From assembly GCF_036689815.1 (NCBI RefSeq), contig NZ_JBAHUR010000003.1:186001-250000 (forward strand): a DNA stretch of 64,000 bases, written 5' to 3'. Origin of the DNA: Magnetovibrio sp. PR-2 (GTDB taxonomy: Bacteria; Pseudomonadota; Alphaproteobacteria; Rhodospirillales; Magnetovibrionaceae). Shown here piece after piece: positions 45,593-53,517 of the stretch; position 1 is the stretch's first letter, and each line of letters starts with the position of its first letter. The notes beneath the pieces are model-generated. The model saw only the letters and a list, made by a program, of their open reading frames with translations. It did no database searches and was not told the DNA's origin. Both the position numbers and the translations under genes were made by a program.

Positions 45593-46024
45593 ATGGCACT
45601 TTCGGCCAGACCCATGAGTGCGCCTTCGGGGCCCAACATTGCCTCTGCCCATATGCCGGCAGGGGGACGCAATGTTGCGTCTGCGACCTATGGTGCCATC
45701 GAAGAAATCGCGCCCAAGGCCGAAGTCTACGCCGATCCCAATTATAATTTCCAAGGCTTCACGCAGTGGGGGCAGCCGTCTCAGCCCGAACTGCCCAAGC
45801 CGCCGTCCAACCCGACGTCCAACTTCGACACCAACTCGACCACGTTCTTGCATCTGTTGACCCAACACCAGCGCGACACTTCGCCGGGTGAACTGGGCAA
45901 TGAAAAGCAACAGCCGGGCTATCACATGGTGGTGGACAAGGTGGCCAAGACCTATGAAGGCGTCGCGCACGTGATTTCCAACCCACCGCATCACTTGGGC
46001 TCGAAGTACTCTGCAACCCTCTGA
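45593..46024 (+). CDS. Protein of unknown function, Pro/Ser/Asn-rich
   Basis: 143 residues, GAGG seven bases before the ATG. Low-complexity and probably disordered over the first 80 residues, with many Pro, Ser and Ala and a PSNPTSNFDTNSTTFLHLL segment. The C-terminal third (TYEGVAHVISNPPHHLG) is less biased. No signal peptide. It precedes the flagellar hook/rod-type gene by about 90 bases, but a promoter lies between them. No family recognised. Confidence 0.55.
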   Translation: MALSARPMSAPSGPNIASAHMPAGGRNVASATYGAIEEIAPKAEVYADPNYNFQGFTQWGQPSQPELPKPPSNPTSNFDTNSTTFLHLLTQHQRDTSPGELGNEKQQPGYHMVVDKVAKTYEGVAHVISNPPHHLGSKYSATL

Positions 46025-46044
46025 TTTTTAAATACAAATTATCG

Positions 46045-46060
46045 TGTGATCTTTGTCACA
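46045..46060 (+). promoter_or_regulatory. Consensus Crp-family site ahead of flagellar gene
   Basis: TGTGATCTTTGTCACA is an exact match to TGTGA-N6-TCACA. The next -10 hexamer CATAAT (46082-46087) predicts a start near 46094, 41.5 bases from the site centre, exactly class II spacing. An exact match is unlikely by chance in one window (about 0.06 expected with equal base use). Confidence 0.65.
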
Positions 46061-46115
46061 GCATCTCTGTGCGGGCTGTGGCATAATCTCTCTATGGCCT
46101 AATCAGGAGGTTTCA

Positions 46116-46922
46116 ATGGTCGGCAATGTGTTGCAATCAGCAGTATCGGGGTTGAGCTTAAACGCTCAGCGCATCGGCGCGGCTGCGGACAACATCGCTA
46201 ACGTTTCCACCAATGGCTACAAAGACACGCAGATCGCAGCCAGAACGGTTTCGGTCGCGCAAACCTCTACGGCATACGCGCCGGGTGGCGTTCAGGCCAT
46301 TCCCCGCCAGCTTGCCGATGTCCAGGGGCTGTTGGCGCCAAGTGCGTCGAATACGGATATTGCCCTGTCCGGCAACGGCTTTTTTCCCGTCTCAGCGTCG
46401 TCGGATGGCTCCGGTGGTGTCCAGTTCACCCGTAACGGTTCGTTCGCACCGGATGCACAAGGCAATCTGGTCAACACCTCCGGGTTTTATTTGCTGGGCC
46501 AAGAGGACAGCTCCGAAAGCCTCAGTGCCATCAACGTGTCGCGCGTTGGCGGCGGTGACGGCTTTGGCGAGGTGCAAGGCGTCAACATCGCCCAAGACGG
46601 CGAAGTCACGGCCTTGTTTGAAAGCGGCGACCAAGTCAGCATTGCCACAATCCCCGTTGCGGTCTTCACCAATTCCTCAGGTTTGGCCGGGCAGACGGGC
46701 GGGGTGTTTCAAGAAACCGACTTTTCCGGTGCGCCAACTTACTTCACGGCTGGCAGTAACGGCGCAGGTGCTATTCAAAGCGGCGCGTTGGAGCTGTCCA
46801 CCACCGACATCGGTACCGAATTCTCCAACATGCTGATGGCCAAAAACGCTTATAAGGCTTCGCTTTCGGTGATTAAGGTCGCTGACGAAATGTCCCAAGC
46901 GCTTTTGGACGAAACGGCTTGA
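46116..46922 (+). CDS. Flagellar hook/rod-type protein (FlgE/FlgF/FlgG family)
   Basis: 268 residues from ATG 46116, AGGAGG five bases upstream. The N-terminal motif NIANVSTNGYKDT and the C-terminal FSNMLMAKNAYKASLSVIKV are the two ends of the flagellar basal rod/hook family that form a coiled coil in the axial structure. The middle has ALSGNGFFPVS and FTRNGSFAPDAQGNLVNTSG, as in FlgE/FlgF. At 268 residues it is nearer FlgF/FlgG than full FlgE. It stands alone, away from other flagellar genes, behind a Crp-like promoter. Confidence 0.88.
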   Translation: MVGNVLQSAVSGLSLNAQRIGAAADNIANVSTNGYKDTQIAARTVSVAQTSTAYAPGGVQAIPRQLADVQGLLAPSASNTDIALSGNGFFPVSASSDGSGGVQFTRNGSFAPDAQGNLVNTSGFYLLGQEDSSESLSAINVSRVGGGDGFGEVQGVNIAQDGEVTALFESGDQVSIATIPVAVFTNSSGLAGQTGGVFQETDFSGAPTYFTAGSNGAGAIQSGALELSTTDIGTEFSNMLMAKNAYKASLSVIKVADEMSQALLDETA

Positions 46923-46994
46923 GCGTTAACCTTTTTGTTCCCATCTTTTGATAAATTGTAGACCTTAAAAGTTCCGAATCCGGGTTCGAAAAGC

Positions 46995-47543
46995 ATGACG
47001 TTCGCCGTTAAATCCACCTTAGATGTTGCGTTCTGGTTCGCCGACCAAGCCCTGAACGAAAACGAATATCTCCAGCCCATGAAGCTGCACCGCTTGCTGT
47101 ATCTGTCGCAGGCGTTCTACGCCATGGCGTATGAAGGCAAAAAGCTCATGCCCGCCATTTTCGTGGCCGATGAACAAGGCCCGGTGGAGCCCACGGTCTA
47201 TCACGCCTTTTCCCGCGGTCGCCCGGAAGTGGACGTGGAATTGTTCCTGCCGACGGACGTAGAAGTCTTCCTGTCTGGTATTTGGCGCCGATTCGGGCAT
47301 CAAAAACCAGACCAATTGTCAAGGCTCATCAGCGGCAATCAGGCGTATTCCATTGCCTTGCGCAAGGGCAACCGCACGGAAATCCAGTTGGAAGCCATGG
47401 TGGCGGCCTTTAAAGCGCAGACGGAACAGAAAAAAGACTACCAAACGTCTCGCCAACTCAAAGACCTAGACGGCCAACGCGTCATGCGCACGCAAACGGG
47501 CGCACCTGTGAAGGTGAAGTCGTGGTCGCCTGGGTCGAAATAA
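46995..47543 (+). CDS. DUF4065 (Panacea/SocA-like) protein
   Basis: 182 residues. The first 120 match the DUF4065/Panacea domain: LQPMKLHRLLYLSQAFYAM, EGKKLMPAIFVADEQGPVEP and a VYHAF-type segment. This domain is found in phage proteins and in antitoxins such as SocA, which bridge a toxin to protease, but many chromosomal copies stand alone. No toxin-like partner gene is adjacent: the neighbours are a flagellar gene and the repeat protein. A basic C-terminal tail is added. Confidence 0.75.
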   Translation: MTFAVKSTLDVAFWFADQALNENEYLQPMKLHRLLYLSQAFYAMAYEGKKLMPAIFVADEQGPVEPTVYHAFSRGRPEVDVELFLPTDVEVFLSGIWRRFGHQKPDQLSRLISGNQAYSIALRKGNRTEIQLEAMVAAFKAQTEQKKDYQTSRQLKDLDGQRVMRTQTGAPVKVKSWSPGSK

Positions 47544-47729
47544 TCCCATAACTCACACAAATAGATGGCACTTTTTGCCTTCTATACTCGGTAAATATTG
47601 CTGTTTTGCAGCCTATATTGGATCAAATCCTTGCGTAAACGGCGGATTTCCTAGCCGTTGGATTTGGCATAAATATTGCTCGTCATCGTTGAATGTTATT
47701 TTTGTATGTCAATTCATAAGGAGCCCGTC

Positions 47730-49301
47730 ATGACAACGATTGATCCCCCAGCGTCAGGGATTCGCATTGATCCGAACGTCCCAATATTGAGCATGAAAGA
47801 CCTGATTGATGAGGCGCAAAGCTTTGAAAAGCTCATCACAGACTTAGGGGAAGGAGCTTCCGTTACCCTGCAAGGTCCGATGATCAAAATGACAGGCATG
47901 GAGAATTACTCCCCGCAGGCGATCATTGCCGCTATTCAGGCATCCGAAATGGGAGGGGAGGCGGGCGCAGCTATGTTTGCGACCTATCGTAAGACCCATC
48001 CTGAGGATTTTGACGGGAGCCGTACGTTTGACGTAATTCTTGCAGGGGCGGATCACCCTCAGAAAACGCCCCCGCCACAACGACATAAGAGCGCTTCTGA
48101 CGGACAGAGCACTGATGACGCAAGCATAGTTCGTGAGGTGAGCCATGAGGGCTCTCTTTATGGGACCAGCCACGACGATTACTTGGAGGTTCTCCACAAC
48201 GCACAATTATGGGGACTTGCTGGGAACGATGTGCTGATCGGCGGAGACAACAGCGAGCTGTTTGGTGGGGCAGGTGATGATGAGCTTCTCGCAAACCAGA
48301 GCAGTACACTCCATGGCGGTTCAGGAAACGATACATTGACGGGTGGCCATTGGAGCACTTTATACGGCGACAGCGGCGATGATGTCTTATTCGGCGGCCA
48401 AGGTTCAACGCTGCATGGAGGTTCAGGGGATGACACAATGACGGGTGGTCATTGGAGCACTTTAAACGGCGATAGCGGCGATGATGTCTTATTTGGCGGA
48501 CAAGGTTCGACGTTGAATGGAGGTTCAGGGGATGACCACCTCACGGGACAGATGCGGGCCACTCTGGACGGGGGGGCTGGGGATGATCGCTTGGAAGGAA
48601 AGCGCCATACAACTGTTGAAGATAAACAAGGTAGTAATTTTGTTCGCGTGCAAGACCACTCAACGGTTGAAACCGGCGACGGTGACGATTGGATTGAAGC
48701 CTATGACCGGGTATTCGTTTATGCGGGTGATGGGGCGAACATGGTTCAGGCTAACGACTATGCCACGGTGTACACAGGAGATGGCGACGACAGTGTGACT
48801 GTTCAAAATGATGGCACTGTGTTCACAGGGGACGGAAATGACCGCATTACAGTTTGGGATGGCGCAACAATTTCTGCCGGAGCAGGTGATGATCAGATTT
48901 ATCTAAAAGGTAAAGACGCGGTGGTTCATTTCAACGTCGGTGACGGCCATGACATTATTGCAGGGGGACGATGGGGGACCGCCTTGGCCCAGACCCATAG
49001 GATTTCCAGTGCCACCCTTTCCTTTGGCGAGGGCATAGAGGCTGAAGATTTGACATTCCAAGCGTCCGGGAACGATCTGACCATCGGTTTCAAGGATGCG
49101 AATGACAGCTTGGTGTTGCGTGATGTTCAGCGCCATGGCATTGCCTCAATGGCTTTCGCTGATGGTACGGTTTTAAGGTCCGAAGATATTTCAAATTTCA
49201 TCGGCGAAGTCGATGCTTTCACCCCCAAAAGTGAAGTAATGCAAAACTGGTACAACGCCACCAAGGCTTATCAGGCCAGCAAAAATCAGAGCTCAGGATG
49301 A
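47730..49301 (+). CDS. RTX-like secreted protein with fifteen 17-residue repeats
   Basis: 523 residues from ATG 47730 (AAGGAG six bases upstream). After an N-terminal domain (about 1-110) and a polar linker, residues 140-394 consist of fifteen consecutive 17-residue units without insertions, each with an RTX-like GGxGDDxLxGG or TGDGDDxxxxx turn preceded by STL or ATV. A haemolysin-type C-terminal domain follows (FGEGIEAEDLTFQASG, SLVLRDVQRHGIASMAFADG). There is no N-terminal signal, so type I secretion is expected, but no type I exporter gene is in the window. The repeats probably form a calcium-binding beta-roll. Function of the mature protein unknown. Confidence 0.85.
   Translation: MTTIDPPASGIRIDPNVPILSMKDLIDEAQSFEKLITDLGEGASVTLQGPMIKMTGMENYSPQAIIAAIQASEMGGEAGAAMFATYRKTHPEDFDGSRTFDVILAGADHPQKTPPPQRHKSASDGQSTDDASIVREVSHEGSLYGTSHDDYLEVLHNAQLWGLAGNDVLIGGDNSELFGGAGDDELLANQSSTLHGGSGNDTLTGGHWSTLYGDSGDDVLFGGQGSTLHGGSGDDTMTGGHWSTLNGDSGDDVLFGGQGSTLNGGSGDDHLTGQMRATLDGGAGDDRLEGKRHTTVEDKQGSNFVRVQDHSTVETGDGDDWIEAYDRVFVYAGDGANMVQANDYATVYTGDGDDSVTVQNDGTVFTGDGNDRITVWDGATISAGAGDDQIYLKGKDAVVHFNVGDGHDIIAGGRWGTALAQTHRISSATLSFGEGIEAEDLTFQASGNDLTIGFKDANDSLVLRDVQRHGIASMAFADGTVLRSEDISNFIGEVDAFTPKSEVMQNWYNATKAYQASKNQSSG
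48300..48503 (+). repeat. Two tandem 102-bp repeats inside the RTX-like gene
   Basis: Copies 48300-48401 and 48402-48503 each encode two 17-residue units (ending GDSGDDVLFGGQ). They are nearly identical over their 3' two thirds, more alike than the other units, so this pair looks like a recent duplication. Confidence 0.8.
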
Positions 49302-49504
49302 TCGCTGTGAGGACGGGCCGTTAAGGCCATGTATAACGAAATGAGCCACCCAATCCCCGTCCAACCCGTAAACAAGTTCCAATTGAAAATGCGAAAGGCT
49401 TGGAGCGGTACGCGTTTGTGCGCGATGAGGGTGGGGGCGAAATAGAGGCCGAGGACCAGCGTTGTGGTGAGCGCGAAGTTGAGGAAGTCGAGCGCCGCAC
49501 CCAT
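49286..49504 (-). CDS. Superinfection immunity-like small membrane protein
   Basis: 72 residues with two membrane helices. The motif YFAPTLIAHKR, then IFNWNLFTGWTGIGWLISLYMAL, matches the family named after T4 Imm, which blocks DNA entry of related phages. Chromosomal members are common and their role is unproven. It starts three bases after the upstream 134-residue gene and converges with the RTX-like gene, overlapping by about 16 bases. Confidence 0.75.
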   Translation of the reverse strand: MGAALDFLNFALTTTLVLGLYFAPTLIAHKRVPLQAFRIFNWNLFTGWTGIGWLISLYMALTARPHSDHPEL

Positions 49505-49507
49505 AAC

Positions 49508-49912
49508 TTATTTGTTCAGCATCAGCTTGAGGTCTTGGATTTCTTCGGCCTGCTTCATGACCATGTCTTCGAGGTCTTTGACGCGCAGGAACAAGGAGAA
49601 CGCCTGCGGGATGCCCGCTTCGACGGCTTGTTGGAAAGCTTCGTCGGTTTTTTCCCCGGTGACGGCGCGCAAGTCCTTGTTGCGTTCTTCGGCCAGCATT
49701 TCGCGCGATTCATAGCCCCGGCCCCGCGCGCGGCCTTGGTCATCGATCAACCAGCCATAAAGGCTTTCGTTGTCGAGCTCAGCGCGGTGAATGATGCAGC
49801 CGCTGTCGTCCCACCACACAATGCGGGTCTCGGTTGGGTCATAGCCTTCGATTTCATCCGCAGTTTCCCAAGCGGTGTCAATCTGTTCAGGCGTGTAGGT
49901 TTCGAAGGTCAT
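49508..49912 (-). CDS. Protein of unknown function, 134 residues
   Basis: Soluble and acidic, with GGGAG ahead of the ATG. The middle reads TRIVWWDDSGCIIHRAELD and LYGWLIDDQGRARGRGYESREML; the C-terminus is a coiled coil (VKDLEDMVMKQAEEIQDLKL). No family recognised. It follows the last Mrp-type gene by 60 bases on the same strand. Confidence 0.6.
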   Translation of the reverse strand: MTFETYTPEQIDTAWETADEIEGYDPTETRIVWWDDSGCIIHRAELDNESLYGWLIDDQGRARGRGYESREMLAEERNKDLRAVTGEKTDEAFQQAVEAGIPQAFSLFLRVKDLEDMVMKQAEEIQDLKLMLNK

Positions 49913-49972
49913 GCGAAGCTCCCAAGTTTCTTTGACCCTAAATAGGGTGGTTTGGGGGCAAATACCAGCCTC

Positions 49973-51667
49973 TTAGATGAACAAATACATCACCAGATAG
50001 ACCAACAGCACCACGACCACCCAAAACACCATGATGCCTGCGGGTGTGGTGCGGGCCAGAACGCCGCGCGGATTGTGGTGGTGGGTGACCAGATCGATGG
50101 CGGCGTTGACCAAGTTGTCTTTCAGCCAAGCGAAGCCACTGATGATCTTGGACGTGGTTTCAGCCAAGCTGGCGGCGATATCTACGGCGAATTTGCGGTA
50201 AAACCAGTCAAAGTCCAGCGTGATGGTGAGCTTGCGCTTCATCAAGGGCAACAGCACGAAGAACGCCAAACCGGCAAACAGCAACAGCTGCAGCATCTCG
50301 TACGTGTGGGCGGGGGTGTAGGGCTCGTAGTCCGTCGGATACGGTAACAGCTCATAAAGCGGGCCGGGCTGCACGCCCAACCAGATGCACAGGAAGGAAA
50401 AGATCACCATTGCCAAGCGCATGTTCCACGGCGGGTCTTTCGGGCGCAGGCCATTATCTTTTTGGAAGAACACGAACCAGGGGAACTTGATGCCCGCGTG
50501 CAAGAACACGCCTGCGGAGGCGGCCATCAGGCAGAACCATACGATCATGTAACCTTCGTCATAGGACGCTTGGTTGGTCATGGATTTGGACACAAAGCCG
50601 CTGGTCCACGGGAAGGACGAAATTGCCAATGCACCGATAATGCCCGCGACTGTGGTCAGCGGCATGGTGCGGAACAAACCGCCCAGTTCGGTACACTTCC
50701 TCACGCCACCGGTCATGTACATGACCGAACCGGCGCTCATGAGCAGCAGGGCTTTGTAGATGATGTGGGTGAACGCGTGCGAAGCGGCGCCATTGATGGC
50801 CATCTCCGTGCCGATCCCAGCACCCACGACCATAAAGCCCACCTGGTTCACAATCGAATAGGACAAGATGCGCCGCATATCGTTTTCCAGCAGCGCATAG
50901 ACGATGCCGTAGAAAATCATATAGACGCCGATCCAGATCAAAATCTCTTCGCCTGCAAAGCCCACCAGCAGCACGTAAACGGCGGTCTTGGTGGTGAAGG
51001 CCGACAGGAACACCGTGCCCGACCAACTGGCTTCGGGGTAGGCGTCGGGCAACCACGCGGACAGGGGCGGTGCACCGGTGTTGATCAGGAAGCCGATCAA
51101 AATCATCCAGGTGGCAAAACTGTTGGCGCCCATGAGGGTGAAGTCGATGGAGCCCGTGTCTTGGATATAAGCCACCACGCCCACCATCAGCACCACACCG
51201 CCGAACAGGTGTACCAGGGCATAACGCATGGCCGCGCGCCCAGACGACAAGGTTCCTGCGGACCACAACACAATGGTCGAGCCCACGGCCATCAGTTCCC
51301 AATACATGAACACGGTGATCAGATCACCTGCCAGCGCAACACCGATGGCGCTGCCCGCGTATGCAAAGGCCGCAACAAGTTCAATCACGCGGTTTTGGTT
51401 CAGGGCAAACAAACCGCCCGCAAAGGCCATAATGGCGAAGATGGTGGCGAAGATGCGCGACAGGTTCGAGCCTTCGACCAGCTCTAACTGATAGTCCAAG
51501 AAGTGCACAGTCATCTGCACGCCGTCACCAACCTGCCAGATGCAAGCCAGCGTCAACAGCGGCAAAACCAATATCAGAGCCGAGCGCGCCCAGCCCCAAA
51601 CCATGGGCAGCAACAATGATCCGAGGATCAAGATGAAGGACGGGGAGATCAGCACATCACTGGTCAT
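49973..51667 (-). CDS. Third MrpD/NuoN-like proton-translocating subunit
   Basis: 564 residues, about 14 membrane helices plus a C-terminal extension with an amphipathic stretch and final helix. Antiporter-type core: FMYWELMAVGSTIVLWSAG, GAPPLSAWLPDAYPEASWSG, SYSIVNQVGFMVVGAGIG, AFTHIIYKALLLMSAG. The key Glu (YWELMA) and Lys residues of proton channels are present. It overlaps the small gene upstream by 11 bases. It is the last subunit of the Mrp-type operon. Confidence 0.88.
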   Translation of the reverse strand: MTSDVLISPSFILILGSLLLPMVWGWARSALILVLPLLTLACIWQVGDGVQMTVHFLDYQLELVEGSNLSRIFATIFAIMAFAGGLFALNQNRVIELVAAFAYAGSAIGVALAGDLITVFMYWELMAVGSTIVLWSAGTLSSGRAAMRYALVHLFGGVVLMVGVVAYIQDTGSIDFTLMGANSFATWMILIGFLINTGAPPLSAWLPDAYPEASWSGTVFLSAFTTKTAVYVLLVGFAGEEILIWIGVYMIFYGIVYALLENDMRRILSYSIVNQVGFMVVGAGIGTEMAINGAASHAFTHIIYKALLLMSAGSVMYMTGGVRKCTELGGLFRTMPLTTVAGIIGALAISSFPWTSGFVSKSMTNQASYDEGYMIVWFCLMAASAGVFLHAGIKFPWFVFFQKDNGLRPKDPPWNMRLAMVIFSFLCIWLGVQPGPLYELLPYPTDYEPYTPAHTYEMLQLLLFAGLAFFVLLPLMKRKLTITLDFDWFYRKFAVDIAASLAETTSKIISGFAWLKDNLVNAAIDLVTHHHNPRGVLARTTPAGIMVFWVVVVLLVYLVMYLFI

Positions 51668-52013
51668 AATACGTGTCCTTCTTGCTTAAAAAGAGGCCCA
51701 AGAATTTCGCAAACAACACCATGGCGACACAGGTGATGAAGCCATACCAGGAATAAAACGCCAAAGTGCCTTCGATGCCGAACTTCGCGTGCGGGTGCGC
51801 CGTGGTGCCCAACCATGTGACAAAGGCGAGCAGGGCGATGCCCAACACCCACATCAAACGGATGGTCTTGCGCTTCACCAACCAGTGTTGCGGTGCGCCG
51901 ACGGCGTCATAGTACTCGCCACCTTCTTGAAGGCGTGAGTCTGGCACGCCGGGCTCGGTCGCTTTTTTGGGTGCTTCGGTTTCGGGCGTATTGGGTTGCG
52001 GTGTATCGGTCAT
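51657..52013 (-). CDS. Small two-helix membrane protein of the Mrp operon
   Basis: 118 residues, GGGAGG before the ATG at 52013. A polar N-terminus, two membrane helices (WVLGIALLAFVTWLGTT and YGFITCVAMVLFAKFLGLFL) and a closing KKDTYYDQ. I recall similar YGF...YYD proteins between MrpD-type genes in other proteobacteria. Probably an accessory subunit; function unproven. Confidence 0.7.
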   Translation of the reverse strand: MTDTPQPNTPETEAPKKATEPGVPDSRLQEGGEYYDAVGAPQHWLVKRKTIRLMWVLGIALLAFVTWLGTTAHPHAKFGIEGTLAFYSWYGFITCVAMVLFAKFLGLFLSKKDTYYDQ

Positions 52014-52014
52014 T

Positions 52015-53517
52015 TTACCAACCTCCCACAAGCGCGCGTCCCAGGGCCAAGGGCACATCTGGGAAGAAGAACAAAACGATGGTGCCCAAGGCCGTGAAGC
52101 TCAAAGCCAACACGATGGGCAGGGGGGCTTCGCCGTGGTTGTCGTATTTGGCGTAAGCGTCGTCTTCGGCGCGCGGTTTTTGCTCTTTGAAGAACGCGGC
52201 GTAAATGATGGGAAGAAAATAACCTGCGTTCAGCAAGGTGGAGGCAACAATCACCAACACGGCAAAGGCCTCACCCGTTTCCAATGCGCCCGATAAAATG
52301 AACCATTTGGATATGAAGCCTGCGGTTGGTGGGATGCCGATCATCGACAACGCGCCGATGCCAAAGGCGATCATAGTGAACGGCATGCGTTTGCCGATGC
52401 CGTCCAGCTGGCTGATCTCGGTCTTGTGTGCGGCGGTGTAGATGGAGCCTGCAGCAAAGAACAACGTGATCTTGCCAAACGCGTGTGCAGCAATGTGCAT
52501 GGCGGCACCCGCCACCGAAATGGGGGCCAGGATTGCGGTTGCTAAAATGACGTAGCTCAGCTGCGACACGGTCGAATACGCCAAGCGGCGTTTGAGGTTG
52601 TCTTGGCGCAGCGCAATGATGCTTGCGGCAATGATGGTGAAGCCCGCCATGAACAACAGCCAATCGTCAGCCTTGGAGGTGGTCAGCAAATCCAAGCCAA
52701 AGATATAGACCACGACTTTCACAACGGAGAACACGCCCGCTTTCACGACAGCCACGGCATGCAACAGGGCCGACACCGGGGTTGGCGCGACCATCGCTGC
52801 CGGTAGCCAACGGTGAACGGGCATCAAGGCGGCTTTACCGATGCCATACATGTACAAAAAGACCAGGACGGCAAGTTCAGGTCCTTGGACTTTGCCCGCC
52901 AAGATGCCACCCTCGACGAAGTCCAACGTGCCGGTGAGGTTGTAGGTCCACAGCATGGCTAAGAACAAAAAGCCGATGCTTGTCGCCATCAAGATGCCCA
53001 GATACGTGCGGCCACCGCGAACGGCGTTTTCATTGCCCGCGTGCGTGACCAATGGATAGGTGGAGATGGTCATCACTTCGTAGAACAAGAACAGCGTCAA
53101 CAAATTGCCCGCATAGGCGATGCCGACGGCAGCGGAAATGGCGATGGCAAAACAAACATAGAACCGTGTCTGGTTGCCTTCTTTATTGCCGCGCATGTAG
53201 CCGATGGAATAGACCGTGTTGACGATCCAAAGGCCGGAGGCGATCAGGGCAAACAGTTGGCCCAAAGGTTCGACCGTCATGGTGATGGCAAGACCTGGCA
53301 GCATTTCGAACAGATCGACGGACGGGCGCGCGCCTTCTAAAATTTCCGGCGTGAGGCTCGCGACGAGCACAAATTCAAGCACAGCCGTCGCCAGCGAAAT
53401 GGTTTCGCGGATGTTGCGGTTGCGCTCTCCGGCAAAGGCAATTAACGCTGCACCGAACAAAGGCAATAGGACCGCCAGCTTGATGACTTGCGCTTCGGTG
53501 AGGAGACTGAAAATCAT
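52015..53517 (-). CDS. mrpD: Second MrpD-like subunit
   Basis: 500 residues from ATG 53517, whose A is the last base of the upstream stop. Antiporter core: LFLFYEVMTISTYPLVTHAG, GKAALMPVHRWLPAAMVAPT, YSTVSQLSYVILATAIL, HIAAHAFGKITLFFAAG, with conserved Glu, Lys and His of the channel. One of three homologous MrpD/NuoN-type subunits of this operon. Confidence 0.88.
   Translation of the reverse strand: MIFSLLTEAQVIKLAVLLPLFGAALIAFAGERNRNIRETISLATAVLEFVLVASLTPEILEGARPSVDLFEMLPGLAITMTVEPLGQLFALIASGLWIVNTVYSIGYMRGNKEGNQTRFYVCFAIAISAAVGIAYAGNLLTLFLFYEVMTISTYPLVTHAGNENAVRGGRTYLGILMATSIGFLFLAMLWTYNLTGTLDFVEGGILAGKVQGPELAVLVFLYMYGIGKAALMPVHRWLPAAMVAPTPVSALLHAVAVVKAGVFSVVKVVVYIFGLDLLTTSKADDWLLFMAGFTIIAASIIALRQDNLKRRLAYSTVSQLSYVILATAILAPISVAGAAMHIAAHAFGKITLFFAAGSIYTAAHKTEISQLDGIGKRMPFTMIAFGIGALSMIGIPPTAGFISKWFILSGALETGEAFAVLVIVASTLLNAGYFLPIIYAAFFKEQKPRAEDDAYAKYDNHGEAPLPIVLALSFTALGTIVLFFFPDVPLALGRALVGGW

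Noticed and set aside
45436-45672. Minus-strand 78-codon frame
   Set aside because: Overlaps the better-supported plus-strand gene at 45593 and the gap region; no signal for translation seen.
48147-48911. Regular repeats resembling a CRISPR array
   Set aside because: The repeats are in frame, encode RTX-like units of 51 bases without unique spacers and lie inside one gene.
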